NCBI RefSeq assembly: GCF_028622875.1
Contig: NZ_CP117709.1
Coordinates: 3,909,001 to 3,973,000, forward strand
DNA from: Streptomyces sp. MMBL 11-1
Lineage (GTDB): Bacteria > Actinomycetota > Actinomycetes > Streptomycetales > Streptomycetaceae
Reading direction: 5' to 3'
DNA: 64,000 bases
The translations under genes were made by a program, and so were the position numbers. The notes beneath the pieces were generated by a model. It made no database searches, was not told where the DNA came from, and saw only the letters and a program-made list of their open reading frames with translations. Positions 8,201-16,964 of the stretch are shown piece by piece (the first letter of the stretch is position 1; each line of letters opens with the position of its first letter).

Positions 8201-9571
8201 CTACGACTCCAGCAGCCGCTGTCCCACGTACTCGCCCTCCGCCGCCCCGCCCGGGACCGCGAACACCCCGCTCGCCTCGTGCCGGAGGAACGGCGACAGC
8301 GCGTCGCCCCGGTCGAGCTTGCGCTGCACCGGCACGAAACCGCGGAACGGGTCCGCCTGCCAGCAGATGAAGAGGAGCCCGGCGTCCGGAGTGCCGTCCT
8401 CCGCGATGCCGTCGTGGTACGAGAACGGGCGGCGCAGCATGGCGGCCCCGCCGTTCTTCTCGGGCGAGGAGATCCGGGCGTGGGCGTTGTCGGGGATCAC
8501 GAGCCTGCCGTCCGGGCCTGCCTTGTCGAGGTCCATCTCCGTGGTCTCGGTCCCTCCGCTCAGCGGCGCCCCGTCCGCCTTGCGCCGCCCGATGACCCGC
8601 TCCTGGCGTTCCACCGGAAGCTTCTCCCAGTCGTCCAGGAGCATCCTGATCCGGCGGACGACGGCGTACGAACCGCCCTCCATCCACTCCTGCGGCTTCC
8701 CGGGGGAGGCGGGGACGAAGACGCGCCGGTCGAAGTCCTCGTCGTCCTGCTTCGGGTTTCCGGTCCCGTCGATCTGGCCCATCAGATTGCGGGCGGTCAT
8801 CGGCCGGGCGGTCGCGCCGGGGGAGCGGTTGAAGCCGTTCATCTGCCACCGCACCCGTGCCGTGCCCGCGGCTTCCTTCTGGAGGGCCCGCAGCGCGTGG
8901 AAGGCGACCAGCGCGTCGTCCGCGCCGATCTGGACCCATAGATCGCCGTTCGACCGCTCGGCGTCGAGGGCGTCGGCGGAGAACGCGGGCAGCGGGTCGA
9001 GCGCCGCGGGCAGGCGGGCGGTGAGACCGGTGCGCGCGAAGAACGTACGACCGAAGCCGAAGGTGACGGTCAGAGACGACGGCCCGGCGTCCAGGGCGAT
9101 CCCGGTGTCGTGCCCGGGGCCGTCCGGCCCGCCCGCCGCGGGGCGGCCCGCCATCAGCTCCTTCGCCACCGCGGACCAGCGCCGCAGCAGCGCGGCCGCC
9201 TCCTTGCGCCCGGCGCCCGCTGCCAGGTCGAAGGCGACGAGGTGGCCCCGGGCCTGAAGCGGAGTGGTGATCCCCGGTTGATGTTTCCCGTGAAACATCG
9301 CCTCGGTCGCCCCGACGGTCGTCAGCGCGGCCGTCTCCTCGGGGCGGGTGGCGGCGTACCCGGCGGCCCCGGCCCCGGCTCCCAGCACCAGCCCCGTGGC
9401 GCCCGCCGCACCCGCCGTGCCCAGCAGCCGCCGCCGCGATACGCCGGTACCGCCGGAGCGGTCGCGGCCCGCGGAGCCGGTGCGGTCGCGGCCCGCGGAG
9501 CCGGTGCGGTCGCCGCCCGGAGCGCCGGTGGGGGCGGTCGTGCCGGGGGTCTGCTTCTCGGTCTTGCTCAC
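8201..9571 (-). CDS. dtpA: Tat-exported DyP-type (dye-decolorising) heme peroxidase, DtpA-like
   Basis: 456 residues. The N-terminus holds a twin-arginine signal (SRRRLLGTAGAAGATG) preceded by a ~45-residue tail that contains a 24-bp tandem repeat. The mature part has the DyP heme signature GQIDGTGNPK with the distal aspartate (about residue 260), the proximal histidine region NAHARISSP and the distal arginine region LRRPFSYHDG. It reduces peroxide at heme outside the cell. In S. lividans the homologue DtpA is encoded with sco and ecuC and acts in copper-dependent maturation of GlxA and aerial development; the same order is seen here. GTG start at 9571 is chosen because the upstream frame is only the copCD gene read out of frame. 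It follows copCD by 5 bp. Confidence 0.9.
   Translation of the reverse strand: MSKTEKQTPGTTAPTGAPGGDRTGSAGRDRTGSAGRDRSGGTGVSRRRLLGTAGAAGATGLVLGAGAGAAGYAATRPEETAALTTVGATEAMFHGKHQPGITTPLQARGHLVAFDLAAGAGRKEAAALLRRWSAVAKELMAGRPAAGGPDGPGHDTGIALDAGPSSLTVTFGFGRTFFARTGLTARLPAALDPLPAFSADALDAERSNGDLWVQIGADDALVAFHALRALQKEAAGTARVRWQMNGFNRSPGATARPMTARNLMGQIDGTGNPKQDDEDFDRRVFVPASPGKPQEWMEGGSYAVVRRIRMLLDDWEKLPVERQERVIGRRKADGAPLSGGTETTEMDLDKAGPDGRLVIPDNAHARISSPEKNGGAAMLRRPFSYHDGIAEDGTPDAGLLFICWQADPFRGFVPVQRKLDRGDALSPFLRHEASGVFAVPGGAAEGEYVGQRLLES
9458..9505. repeat. 24-bp tandem repeat, two full copies
   Basis: 9458-9481 and 9482-9505 are identical, and a diverged third copy begins at 9506. It encodes the repeated octapeptide (GRDRTGSA) just before the Tat motif of the DyP peroxidase. 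Confidence 0.85.
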
Positions 9572-9576
9572 CGTGC

Positions 9577-11523
9577 TCAGCCGATCTTCGCGTTGTCGTC
9601 GATGGTGACCTGGTCGATGTCCGACGTCCGTACGGTCACGTCGACCTTCCAGTCCCCGGCCATCGGGATCTGTACGCCGCTCGCCGTCCAGTGCCCCTCG
9701 GCCAGCCGGTCCGGGACGACCGGCAGCGGGCCGATGTCCTTCGCTTTCAGGGTGAGGGCCAGCTTCAGCTCGGGGACGTCCATCGGCTCGCCGTCGCTGC
9801 CGTCGATCCACACATGCAGATCGTTGGATCCGGTGCGGCCGGGGTCGATGTCGATGCGGACGGTGCCCTTGCCGTTCTCGCCGCCGGTGTCGAACGGCAT
9901 GCTCAGGTTGACCGGGACGCCGGCGGCGGGGGCGGTGGCCGCGGTGGCGCCGCCCGCGGCCTCCTCCTCGGTACGGCCCGGCTCGGTGGAGGTCAGCATG
10001 GTGGTGACGGCCAGCAGGACGACGGCGACGGCGGCTTCGGCCAGGACCGAGCGGCGCAGCCCGGAGCGCTCCGGGTCGGCGTCCCGTATCCGCTTCTTCT
10101 TGGTCGCGGTCAGGACGGCCCGCTGACGGGCCAGTTGTGCGGCGCGCTCGGGGGCGACCTCGTCGGAAGCCTCCGCCGACGCGGCCGGGGCGGTGCTCTC
10201 CGGCTCGGGCGCGGCGGCCTCCTCTTCCTCCTCGGCTCCGGAGGAGGCGACGGCGGTGTCCGTCAGCCGCCCCGTCCAGCGCCGGGAGAACCACGCGACG
10301 GCCAGCAGGACGGCGATCAGCGCCACCTTGAGGATCAGCAGCTGGCCGTAGCGCGTCCCGGTCAGCGCCGACCAGGAGCCGACCTGCCGCCAGGACTGGT
10401 AGATCCCGGTCGCGGCCAGGACCACGACACTGCCGAACGCGACCGCGGAGAAGCGCCGGACCGCGGCGCTCCCGATGTCCGGCGTCCGGTACAGCGCCAC
10501 CAGGAGCGAGGCGAGCCCGCCGAGCCAGGCGGCGACGGCCAGCAGGTGAAGGACGTCCACCGGCATGGCGATGCTCGTCTGGATGCCGGTCGAGGCGTGT
10601 TCGGACATCGCCCAGGTGGCGGCGATGCCCGCCGCGACCACCCCGCCCCCGACGGCGAGGCCGAAGGTGAGGTCCTTCTTCTCCTGTTCGTCCTCGCGCC
10701 GGGCGTACGTGCCGAAGAGCACGGCGATGAACAGGGCGGCGGCCCCGAGCAGCAGCAGCCGGGAGACGAGGGCGGCGCCGGGCTTGGTGTCCAGGACGGA
10801 CTGGAGGCCGGCGAGGTCGAAGGCGTCGGCGAACTTCCCGCTTCCGGTGTACGGGTTGCGCAGCAGCAGCATGACCAGGGTCGCCGCGGTCAGCGTGAGC
10901 CAGCCCCGCACCACGAGCCGCTGCATCGGCAGGGCGGTCGCGCCGCGCCGCCAGCAGACCAGGACGAACGCGCTGCCGCCGACGAGCAGGACGAATCCGC
11001 CGTACGCGGCGTAGCGCGCGATGTCGTAGACGACGCCGACCGGGCCGCCGCCCGCCTCCTGGGAGGGCAGGGCCACCGTGGTCTCGGACGGGGCGCCGAT
11101 GGAGAACGTGAACGCGCCGGAGATCGGGTGGCTGTCGGCGGAGATCGCCTGCCAGGCCACCGTGTAGGTGCCGTCCGGCAGGCCGGAGTGGAGCGCGACG
11201 CCGTAGCGGACGGTGGAGCCCTCGGAGAGATCGCGCGGTTCGGCTTCGGTGTCGGCGCGCTTGCCGCTGGGGTCGAGGACCCGGATGGAGTCGTCGCCCA
11301 CGGCGATGGCCTCGGAGAAGCTGAGGGTGACCTCCTTGGGCGCGGTGTCCACCACCGCCCCGTCCCGCGGGTCGCTCCCGGTGAGGGCGGCGTGCGCGGA
11401 CGCCGGGCCCGCGCCGGCCAGCAGCAGCCCGAAGACCAGGCTGATCAGCGCGGCGAGAAGCGCGGCGACGGCGACGGGCCGTCGTATCGGGGACGGTCCG
11501 GTGTACGGGGCGGTGGCAGACAT
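9577..11523 (-). CDS. CopC-CopD (YcnJ-like) fusion: periplasmic copper-binding domain plus copper-transport membrane domain
   Basis: 648 residues. An N-terminal signal sequence ends at about residue 44, after which the mature protein starts AHAALTGSDP, the CopC N-terminal histidine used for Cu(II). The second CopC site is in ADSHPISGAF (about residue 125). From about residue 158 a series of eight or so transmembrane helices forms the CopD domain, with MSEHASTG and LHLLAVAAWLGGL as typical CopD phrases. A charged cytoplasmic linker (EEEEEAAAPEPES) and a further helix precede a C-terminal extracellular domain of about 130 residues (YtkA-like in appearance). It likely takes up copper for the Sco/ECuC/DtpA pathway coded on both sides. 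ATG start at 11523; 12 bp after the ecuC stop. Confidence 0.9.
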   Translation of the reverse strand: MSATAPYTGPSPIRRPVAVAALLAALISLVFGLLLAGAGPASAHAALTGSDPRDGAVVDTAPKEVTLSFSEAIAVGDDSIRVLDPSGKRADTEAEPRDLSEGSTVRYGVALHSGLPDGTYTVAWQAISADSHPISGAFTFSIGAPSETTVALPSQEAGGGPVGVVYDIARYAAYGGFVLLVGGSAFVLVCWRRGATALPMQRLVVRGWLTLTAATLVMLLLRNPYTGSGKFADAFDLAGLQSVLDTKPGAALVSRLLLLGAAALFIAVLFGTYARREDEQEKKDLTFGLAVGGGVVAAGIAATWAMSEHASTGIQTSIAMPVDVLHLLAVAAWLGGLASLLVALYRTPDIGSAAVRRFSAVAFGSVVVLAATGIYQSWRQVGSWSALTGTRYGQLLILKVALIAVLLAVAWFSRRWTGRLTDTAVASSGAEEEEEAAAPEPESTAPAASAEASDEVAPERAAQLARQRAVLTATKKKRIRDADPERSGLRRSVLAEAAVAVVLLAVTTMLTSTEPGRTEEEAAGGATAATAPAAGVPVNLSMPFDTGGENGKGTVRIDIDPGRTGSNDLHVWIDGSDGEPMDVPELKLALTLKAKDIGPLPVVPDRLAEGHWTASGVQIPMAGDWKVDVTVRTSDIDQVTIDDNAKIG

Positions 11524-11535
11524 GGGTTCAGTCCC

Positions 11536-11985
11536 TCACTGCTTCTTCGGGTTGTGGGTGGTTTCCTTCACCGGCAGGTCGACCGTGATGGGGCCGGCCT
11601 TCTCGAAGTGCAGCTCGACGGGGACCTTCTCGCCCTGCTGGGGCTTCTGTTTGAGCTTCATGAACATGATGTGGTTGCCACCGCGTTCGAGATCGAGCTC
11701 GCCGTTCGCGGGCACCTCGAACGAGGAGACCTCGCGCATCTTCTGGTTCTTCGTCCTGTGGATCGTGACGTCGTCGGAGAGCGGACTGGTCACCGAGGTG
11801 AGCCGGTCCCCGGCGCCGCCGCTGTTCCGGACGACGAGGAACCCGGCGGCCATGTCGCTGACGGGCTGCGGCAGATACGCCCCGACGACCTTCAGGTCGG
11901 GCTTCGCGCTGTCCGACGAGCACCCGGCCAGCGTCAGCCCCGTGGTGAGGGCCAGGGCGCCGGCGAGGGCTGCGCGACGGTTCAC
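11536..11985 (-). CDS. ecuC: PCuAC-family extracellular copper chaperone lipoprotein (ECuC-like)
   Basis: 149 residues with a lipoprotein signal (LTLAGCSSD, lipobox cysteine about residue 22). The copper site of the PCuAC family is recognisable: TIHRTKNQKM followed by GGNHIMFMKLK, with the His/Met ligands in the usual spacing. The protein would be anchored outside the membrane and pass Cu(I) to Sco. The GTG start overlaps the sco stop by 4 bp (GTGA), so the two are coupled. The S. lividans counterpart is called ECuC. Confidence 0.9.
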   Translation of the reverse strand: MNRRAALAGALALTTGLTLAGCSSDSAKPDLKVVGAYLPQPVSDMAAGFLVVRNSGGAGDRLTSVTSPLSDDVTIHRTKNQKMREVSSFEVPANGELDLERGGNHIMFMKLKQKPQQGEKVPVELHFEKAGPITVDLPVKETTHNPKKQ

Positions 11986-12641
11986 GGAGCCTCCCCCTTG
12001 AGCAGCTTGGGGAGGTCCTTCGTGTACTCATCGGCGGTGGTGTCCTCGCCGTAGAGGACATACCCCTTGTCCGTCTTCGGGGAGAAGGCGATGACCTGGG
12101 CGCCGTGCATCGAGACGACGGTTCCGTCCTTCTCCTTCTTCGGCGCGTCGATACCGATGCCGATCTGCCGCGCCCCGGCCTGGATGGCCGGGAAGTCGCC
12201 GGTGAGGCCGGTGAAGGAGGGGTCCTGGGCGGAGAGCCACTTGCCGAGCGAGGCGGGGGTGTCGCGCTCGGGGTCGGTGGTGATGAAGACGACCTGGAGC
12301 TTCTCCTGGTCGGCCTTGGGCAGCTCCCGCTTGGCGAGGGAGATGTTGCTCATGGTCAGCGGGCAGACGTCGGGGCAGTTGGTGTAGCCGAAGTAGATGA
12401 GCGTCGGCTTGCCCTTGGTCGCCTCGCGGAGGTCGTACTCCTTGCCGTGGGTGTCGGTGAGGACGAGGTCCGGCTTGGTGAACGGCTGGTCGAGGACGGT
12501 CGCGGCCTTGTTCTTCGGCGCGGCGCTGACGTCGGCGATGGACGAGGACTCCGCCTTGTCGTCAGCGGTGCCGCAGGCGGAGAGGGCCAGTGCGGCCGCG
12601 GCGGCGAACGCCACGGCCGTCACTGCTTTTGTGTTGCGCAT
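11982..12641 (-). CDS. sco: Sco/SenC copper chaperone, thioredoxin fold lipoprotein
   Basis: 219 residues. Lipobox ALSACGTAD (cysteine about residue 23) predicts a membrane-anchored extracellular protein. The Sco signature is present: YTNCPDVCPL (about residues 91-100) provides the CxxxC copper cysteines, FITTDPERDTPASL is the conserved middle motif, and the third ligand histidine is in VSMHGAQV. Sco proteins deliver copper to cytochrome c oxidase; in S. lividans Sco also feeds the DtpA/GlxA pathway. First in the tight ecuC-copCD-dtpA string on the minus strand, 45 bp after the ycnI-like gene. Confidence 0.93.
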   Translation of the reverse strand: MRNTKAVTAVAFAAAAALALSACGTADDKAESSSIADVSAAPKNKAATVLDQPFTKPDLVLTDTHGKEYDLREATKGKPTLIYFGYTNCPDVCPLTMSNISLAKRELPKADQEKLQVVFITTDPERDTPASLGKWLSAQDPSFTGLTGDFPAIQAGARQIGIGIDAPKKEKDGTVVSMHGAQVIAFSPKTDKGYVLYGEDTTADEYTKDLPKLLKGEAP

Positions 12642-12686
12642 GGGGTGAGGTGTCCTGAACGTGGTGCGGGTGAGGGAACCGGCAGG

Positions 12687-13433
12687 TCAGGCCGAGCGGC
12701 GGCGTCCGGCGAGCACGCCGAACGCGATGCCACCGATGCCGATGACGATGCCGATGATGCCCAGGGTGCGGGCGGTGGTGTCGCTGGAGGAGGAGGACGC
12801 GGCGGTGCTGCTCCCCTTGGACGACGCGTCGGCGCCGGCGGCCTTCTGGCCGTCGGACTCCTTGGCGTCGTCGGCCGCGCCGCCGTGGTGGCCCTCGGCG
12901 GCGGCGGTCAGCTTCAGGACCGGGGCCGGGCTGGCGGGCTCCTCGCCGCCGGCCGTGGGCTCCTCGATCCAGCGGACGACTTCCTTGTTGTCGTACGTCT
13001 GGATCGCCTTGAAGACGAGCTGGTCGGCGTCCTCGGGGAGCGCGCCGACGGAGACCGGGAACTGCTGGAAGTAGCCGGGGGCGATCTCGCCCTCGTCCGC
13101 GGTCCAGGTCACCTTGGAGACGGCCTCGGTGATCTTCTTGCCGTGCACCTCAAGAGGCTTGTCGAGCTTGCTCTTGGCGATGTCGATCTTCCAGCCGGGG
13201 ACGGCCTGCGGGGTGACGGACGACAGCGGGTGGTCGGCCGGGAAGTTGACTTCGAGCTTCACGGTCGAGGCCTGGTCGCGCTCGTTGGGGACCTTGAAGT
13301 TGAGCGTGGCGTATCCGCCCTTGGCGGCCTCGCCGACCGGCTGGACGCTGACGTGGGCGGCGGCCGGGCCGGCGATCAGCAGGACGGTGGACGCGGCGAC
13401 GCCGCCGGCGAGGGCGATACGGGAAAGCTTCAT
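12687..13433 (-). CDS. YcnI-like (DUF1775) copper-associated protein with C-terminal membrane anchor
   Basis: 248 residues. A signal sequence precedes the mature N-terminus AHVSVQPVGEA, whose histidine is the Cu(II) ligand known for the family. The DUF1775 beta domain spans about residues 28-165 (FKVPNERDQASTVKLEVNFP, WKIDIAKSKLDK). A serine/alanine-rich linker and a C-terminal helix with a basic tail (GIIGIVIGIGGIAFGVLAG, RRR) anchor it. ATG start at 13433 has ggaga 8 nt upstream; an upstream in-frame extension has no signal-like start and is rejected. It heads the copper operon, directly before sco. Confidence 0.9.
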   Translation of the reverse strand: MKLSRIALAGGVAASTVLLIAGPAAAHVSVQPVGEAAKGGYATLNFKVPNERDQASTVKLEVNFPADHPLSSVTPQAVPGWKIDIAKSKLDKPLEVHGKKITEAVSKVTWTADEGEIAPGYFQQFPVSVGALPEDADQLVFKAIQTYDNKEVVRWIEEPTAGGEEPASPAPVLKLTAAAEGHHGGAADDAKESDGQKAAGADASSKGSSTAASSSSSDTTARTLGIIGIVIGIGGIAFGVLAGRRRSA

Positions 13434-13584
13434 GGCAGGAATCTCCACAGGGGAAACGGAACACGGTGGTCCGGCGCGCGGGTGCGCGGCGGCGTCACGA
13501 CACCTCGTGGTCCGGTTCCGTGGGCGTGCGTGCACAGGGTCGACGTGCACGGACGGGCCCCGCGGGGGCGGTGGAGGCGTCGCG

Positions 13585-14445
13585 TCAGGCTGCGAGGGCG
13601 TACGGGGCCGGAGGCCCGCGCCTGATCACCAAGTGCTGCAGAGGGTCGCCGTCGGCCGGCACCGGCACCTCGTCGAAGTGACGCGGAACGCGCGGTCCGG
13701 CGGTGAGCTGCCCGCGCGCCCCGGCCCGCAGCGCGCGGACGAGGGCGAGCGCGGCCCGCAGGGACCGCAGCCGGGCCCCGGCCGCCAGGGCCTGGGCGCT
13801 GTGGGCGGAGAGCCGGGCCAGCCCGAAGAGGGCGATCTCGCCGCGCCGCAGCAGCCAGCCGGTGGCGAGCGCGACGAGGACGTGCGCCAGGAACATCGGC
13901 AGGCTCGGCAGCAGCGCGAACACCGCGGCGCAGACCTGCGCGATACCGGAGGCGCCGTCCGGGGACGCCGAAGCGACGGCCCCGGCCGTTCCGGCCCCGC
14001 CGTCCGCGAGATGACCGTGGGCGCCCGCGAGCGTCGACGGGTCGATGCCGGCGGAGGAGACGATGCGGTGGGCGTCGGACGCGTTCAGCTGCTCCGGTCC
14101 CGCACCGCAGACGAGACCGGCGGCGAACCGGATGAGCGGGTTGTCGCCGCCGGTCGGCGCGGCGGCCGGCGCACTGGCGTGGCTGCCGTACGCGAAGAGC
14201 ACGTGCAGGAGGATCTGCCCGCCGGCCAGCGCGCCCACGATCGACGGAAGGGAACGTTCCCGTCCGGCGAGGACCGTGGCGACGGCGAGGACGGCGAGGA
14301 ATCCGGCGAGCAGGGTCCACGCGGGGACGGCCGACCCGGCGGCGAACGTGTGTCCGGCCGCGGACAGCACGACGCAGGCCGCGGTGAACACCGCGGCCCT
14401 CATGAGCCGCAGACCGGCTCCGGCGTGTGCGAGAGGCGTGGACAT
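13585..14445 (-). CDS. Hypothetical polytopic membrane protein
   Basis: 286 residues from the ATG at 14445 (a GTG at 14469 is also possible). About four to five hydrophobic segments are seen: near residues 18-38, 41-60, 72-90 and, after a glycine/alanine-rich stretch, ALLPSLPMFLAHVLVALATG. The C-terminal third is arginine-rich and soluble. No family motif recognised. It lies immediately upstream of the YcnI-like gene on the same strand with a 151-bp gap, so it may be part of the copper locus or only a neighbour. Histidines occur in the loop before the fourth helix (DAHRIVS, GAHGHLAD), which would suit a metal role but proves nothing. Confidence 0.7.
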   Translation of the reverse strand: MSTPLAHAGAGLRLMRAAVFTAACVVLSAAGHTFAAGSAVPAWTLLAGFLAVLAVATVLAGRERSLPSIVGALAGGQILLHVLFAYGSHASAPAAAPTGGDNPLIRFAAGLVCGAGPEQLNASDAHRIVSSAGIDPSTLAGAHGHLADGGAGTAGAVASASPDGASGIAQVCAAVFALLPSLPMFLAHVLVALATGWLLRRGEIALFGLARLSAHSAQALAAGARLRSLRAALALVRALRAGARGQLTAGPRVPRHFDEVPVPADGDPLQHLVIRRGPPAPYALAA

Positions 14446-14698
14446 GGCCGGGACATCATCGCACTGCACCCCCCTCCGCCGTACGGCAGGTCCGGAAGAT
14501 CAGACTCCGTCCCCAACCGTGCTTGTTGCGTCTGTTCGCGGGGGATGTACGGACCGGGGGCCGCACCCCGGGCCACCGGACGGACGCCCGGTGACCTGGT
14601 GCCGGGCGGATCCATACACCGGGCGGTCGAACATCCGCATCCGCCGAATGAGGGCTCCTTCACCCGATCCGTGCTTACGAGGTGTCGAGTGCGGCAAT

Positions 14699-14712
14699 AC
14701 GTATCGATACGT
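14699..14712. promoter_or_regulatory. 14-bp perfect palindrome, candidate operator
   Basis: acgtatcgatacgt is its own reverse complement. It lies 26 bp before the ATG of the anti-sigma kinase gene and 12 bp before its ribosome binding site (AGGAGG at 14725-14730), in the expected promoter or leader position. Confidence 0.5.
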
Positions 14713-14737
14713 CGAGCCGCAGCCAGGAGGCTGAAAG

Positions 14738-15256
14738 ATGAGCATCTGGTGGTCTCTCCATTTGCGGCGCGAAGCTGCGAGCGTCCCGCTCGCCCGTCGT
14801 TTTCTGCTCGGCACCATGGAAACCGCAGGGGTGGATCCGGACATCTCGTTCGACCTGTCGCTCGCGCTCAGCGAGGCCTGTGCGAACGCCGTCGAACACG
14901 GCGGCGACCGCACGGCTCTCGGGGAGCCGGGGGATTCCGGGTACGGACGCCCCGCCGCGGACTCCGGGCAGTACCGGGTCACGGCCTATCTCGACGGCGA
15001 GAAATGCCGTATCGAGGTCAGCGACTCGGGGCCGGGCTTTCCCGCCCGGCGCGCGCTTCGCCCAGCCGCGCAATCCGAACAGCACCCGCAGCACCCGCTC
15101 CCCCCGGGGGACGCCGAAGCCGAGAGCGGCAGAGGCCTCGACCTCATCCAGCAGCTCTCGGACCACGTCCAGTTCGGCAACCGGCCGGGCCACGGCGCGG
15201 TGGTGCGCTTCGACAAGGTCCTGAAATGGCGCGAGGGCGCGCTGCTCACGGTCTAG
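14738..15256 (+). CDS. RsbW-type serine/threonine kinase / anti-sigma regulatory factor (ATP-binding protein)
   Basis: 172 residues with a single HATPase_c fold. The N box is ALSEACANAVEHGG (about residues 43-56), the G1 box is VSDSGPGFPARR and the G2 region is SGRGLDLIQQLSD near residue 132. No sensor or dimerisation domain is present, as in Streptomyces RsbW/SpoIIAB-like proteins, which bind a sigma factor or phosphorylate an anti-anti-sigma factor. The partner is not adjacent. A strong AGGAGG lies 7 nt before the ATG. It converges on the aminopeptidase gene 36 bp away. Confidence 0.88.
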   Translation: MSIWWSLHLRREAASVPLARRFLLGTMETAGVDPDISFDLSLALSEACANAVEHGGDRTALGEPGDSGYGRPAADSGQYRVTAYLDGEKCRIEVSDSGPGFPARRALRPAAQSEQHPQHPLPPGDAEAESGRGLDLIQQLSDHVQFGNRPGHGAVVRFDKVLKWREGALLTV

Positions 15257-15292
15257 TGAGCGGCGCGCCCTCCCGGGAGGTACGGCGGTGGG

Positions 15293-16771
15293 TCAGCCCT
15301 TCAGCCGCGCCATCCAGGCCTCGACCTCGTCCGCCTGGCGGGGCAGCGTGGCGGAGAGGTTCCGGTTGCCGTCCTCGGTGACGAGGATGTCGTCCTCGAT
15401 CCGGACGCCGATGCCGCGGTACTCCTCCGGCACGGTCAGGTCGTCGGCCTGGAAGTACAGACCCGGCTCCACGGTCAGGCAGACACCCGGCTCCAGGACG
15501 CCGTCGACGTACGCCTCGGTGCGTGCGACGGCGCAGTCGTGGACGTCCATGCCGAGCATGTGGCCCGTGCCGTGGAGGGTCCAGCGGCGCTGGAGGCCGA
15601 GCTCCAGGACCTTGTCCACGTCCAGGTCGCCGAGCAGGCCCCACGCGATGAGCTTCTCGGCGAGCACGCGCTGCGAGGCGTCGTGGAAGTCGCGGAAGGT
15701 GGCGCCGGGCTTCACGGCGGCGATGCCCGCCTCCTGTGCCTCGTACACCGCGTCGTAGATCTTGCGCTGGAGCGGCGAGAACGTGCCGTTGATCGGCAGG
15801 GTGCGCGTCACGTCGGCGGTGTAGAGGTCATGGGTCTCCACGCCGGCGTCCAGGAGCAGCAGCTCGCCGGCGCGCACGTCGCCGTCGTTGCGGACCCAGT
15901 GCAGGGTGGTGGCGTGCGGACCGGCGGCGCAGATCGAGGCGTAGCCGATGTCGTTGCCCTCGATGCGGGCGCGCAGGAAGAACGTGCCCTCGATGAAGCG
16001 CTCGCTGGTCGCCTCGGCCTTGTCCAGGCTCCTCACGACGTCCTCGAAGCCGCGCGCGGTGGCGTCGCACGCCTTCTGCAGCTCGGCGATCTCGAAGGCG
16101 TCCTTCACCAGGCGGGCCTCGGAGAGGTAGACGCGCAGTTCCTCGTCGCGCTCGGCGGTCACCTTGTCGGTGAGGGCGGCCTCGATGCCGGCGTCGTGGC
16201 CGCGCACGTTACGGACCGGGCCGGTGGCCTCGGCCAGCGCGGCGGGCAGCTCGCGGACGTCCTTCGCGGGGATGTTCAGCAGCTGCTCGGCCTCGGAGAG
16301 GGAGTTGCGCCGGCCGACCCACAGCTCGCCCTGGCCGTCGAGCCAGAACTCGCCGTTCTCCCGGTTGGAGCGCGGCAGCAGGTACAGGGTCGCCTCGTGG
16401 CCGCCGCCCTTCGGCTCCAGGACGAGCACGCCGTCCTGGGTCCGGTCACCGGTGAGGTACGCGTACTCGGTGGAGGCGCGGAAGGCGTACTCGGTGTCGT
16501 TGGAGCGGGTCTTCAGGTGGCCCGCGGGGATGACCAGGCGCTCACCGGGGAAGCGGGCGGAGAGCGCGGCGCGCCGGGCGGCGGTGTGCTCGGCCTGGGC
16601 GATCGGCTGGAGATCGTGCAGCTCCGTGTCGGCCCAGCCCGACTTCATGTTCGCAGCGAGCTCGTCGGAGACGGCCGGGTAGAGGCCGTTCTTCCGCTGC
16701 TTGATCGCCTCCGCTGCTTCGTTCTCTTCGGTCTCCTGCTCCGGGGTCTCCGGGATGAGCTCCTCAGACAC
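15293..16771 (-). CDS. pepP: Xaa-Pro aminopeptidase (M24B)
   Basis: 492 residues. The C-terminal pita-bread domain carries all five metal ligands: two aspartates in LLLDAGVETHDLYTADVTR, a histidine in HGTGHMLGMDVHD, a glutamate in LTVEPGLYF and a glutamate in VRIEDDILVTEDG. The N-terminal ~170 residues form the aminopeptidase P N-terminal domain. It removes an N-terminal residue before proline, with a dinuclear metal centre, in the cytoplasm (no signal peptide). The GTG start at 16771 has aaggagag upstream and replaces a longer frame whose extra 12 residues lack a ribosome binding site. An acidic N-terminal leader (PETPEQETEENEAAEA) is unusual but common in Streptomyces homologues. Confidence 0.93.
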   Translation of the reverse strand: MSEELIPETPEQETEENEAAEAIKQRKNGLYPAVSDELAANMKSGWADTELHDLQPIAQAEHTAARRAALSARFPGERLVIPAGHLKTRSNDTEYAFRASTEYAYLTGDRTQDGVLVLEPKGGGHEATLYLLPRSNRENGEFWLDGQGELWVGRRNSLSEAEQLLNIPAKDVRELPAALAEATGPVRNVRGHDAGIEAALTDKVTAERDEELRVYLSEARLVKDAFEIAELQKACDATARGFEDVVRSLDKAEATSERFIEGTFFLRARIEGNDIGYASICAAGPHATTLHWVRNDGDVRAGELLLLDAGVETHDLYTADVTRTLPINGTFSPLQRKIYDAVYEAQEAGIAAVKPGATFRDFHDASQRVLAEKLIAWGLLGDLDVDKVLELGLQRRWTLHGTGHMLGMDVHDCAVARTEAYVDGVLEPGVCLTVEPGLYFQADDLTVPEEYRGIGVRIEDDILVTEDGNRNLSATLPRQADEVEAWMARLKG

Positions 16772-16866
16772 GATTTGTCTCTCCTTGTTACGACACTGAA
16801 CCATCACCCATCGTACGGGCGTACGGAAGGGGGCCCAGGGCCGAAAGGCCTGTTACCGGGGTCGTC

Positions 16867-16964
16867 CGACGTGGGCGTTCACCACGCAGCGGGCGGTCGC
16901 CCGACGTGGGTGGCCGCTCGACGTGGGCGGTCAGTCGAAGTGGGCGGTCAGTCGAAGTGGGCGG
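16867..16964. repeat. Degenerate ~17-bp tandem repeat across the stop codon of the phosphatase gene
   Basis: Core cgaNgtgggcgg recurs at 16867, 16902, 16919, 16936 and 16953. The units 16919-16935 and 16936-16952 differ by one base. The phosphatase stop codon (16948-16950) lies inside the repeat. Confidence 0.8.
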
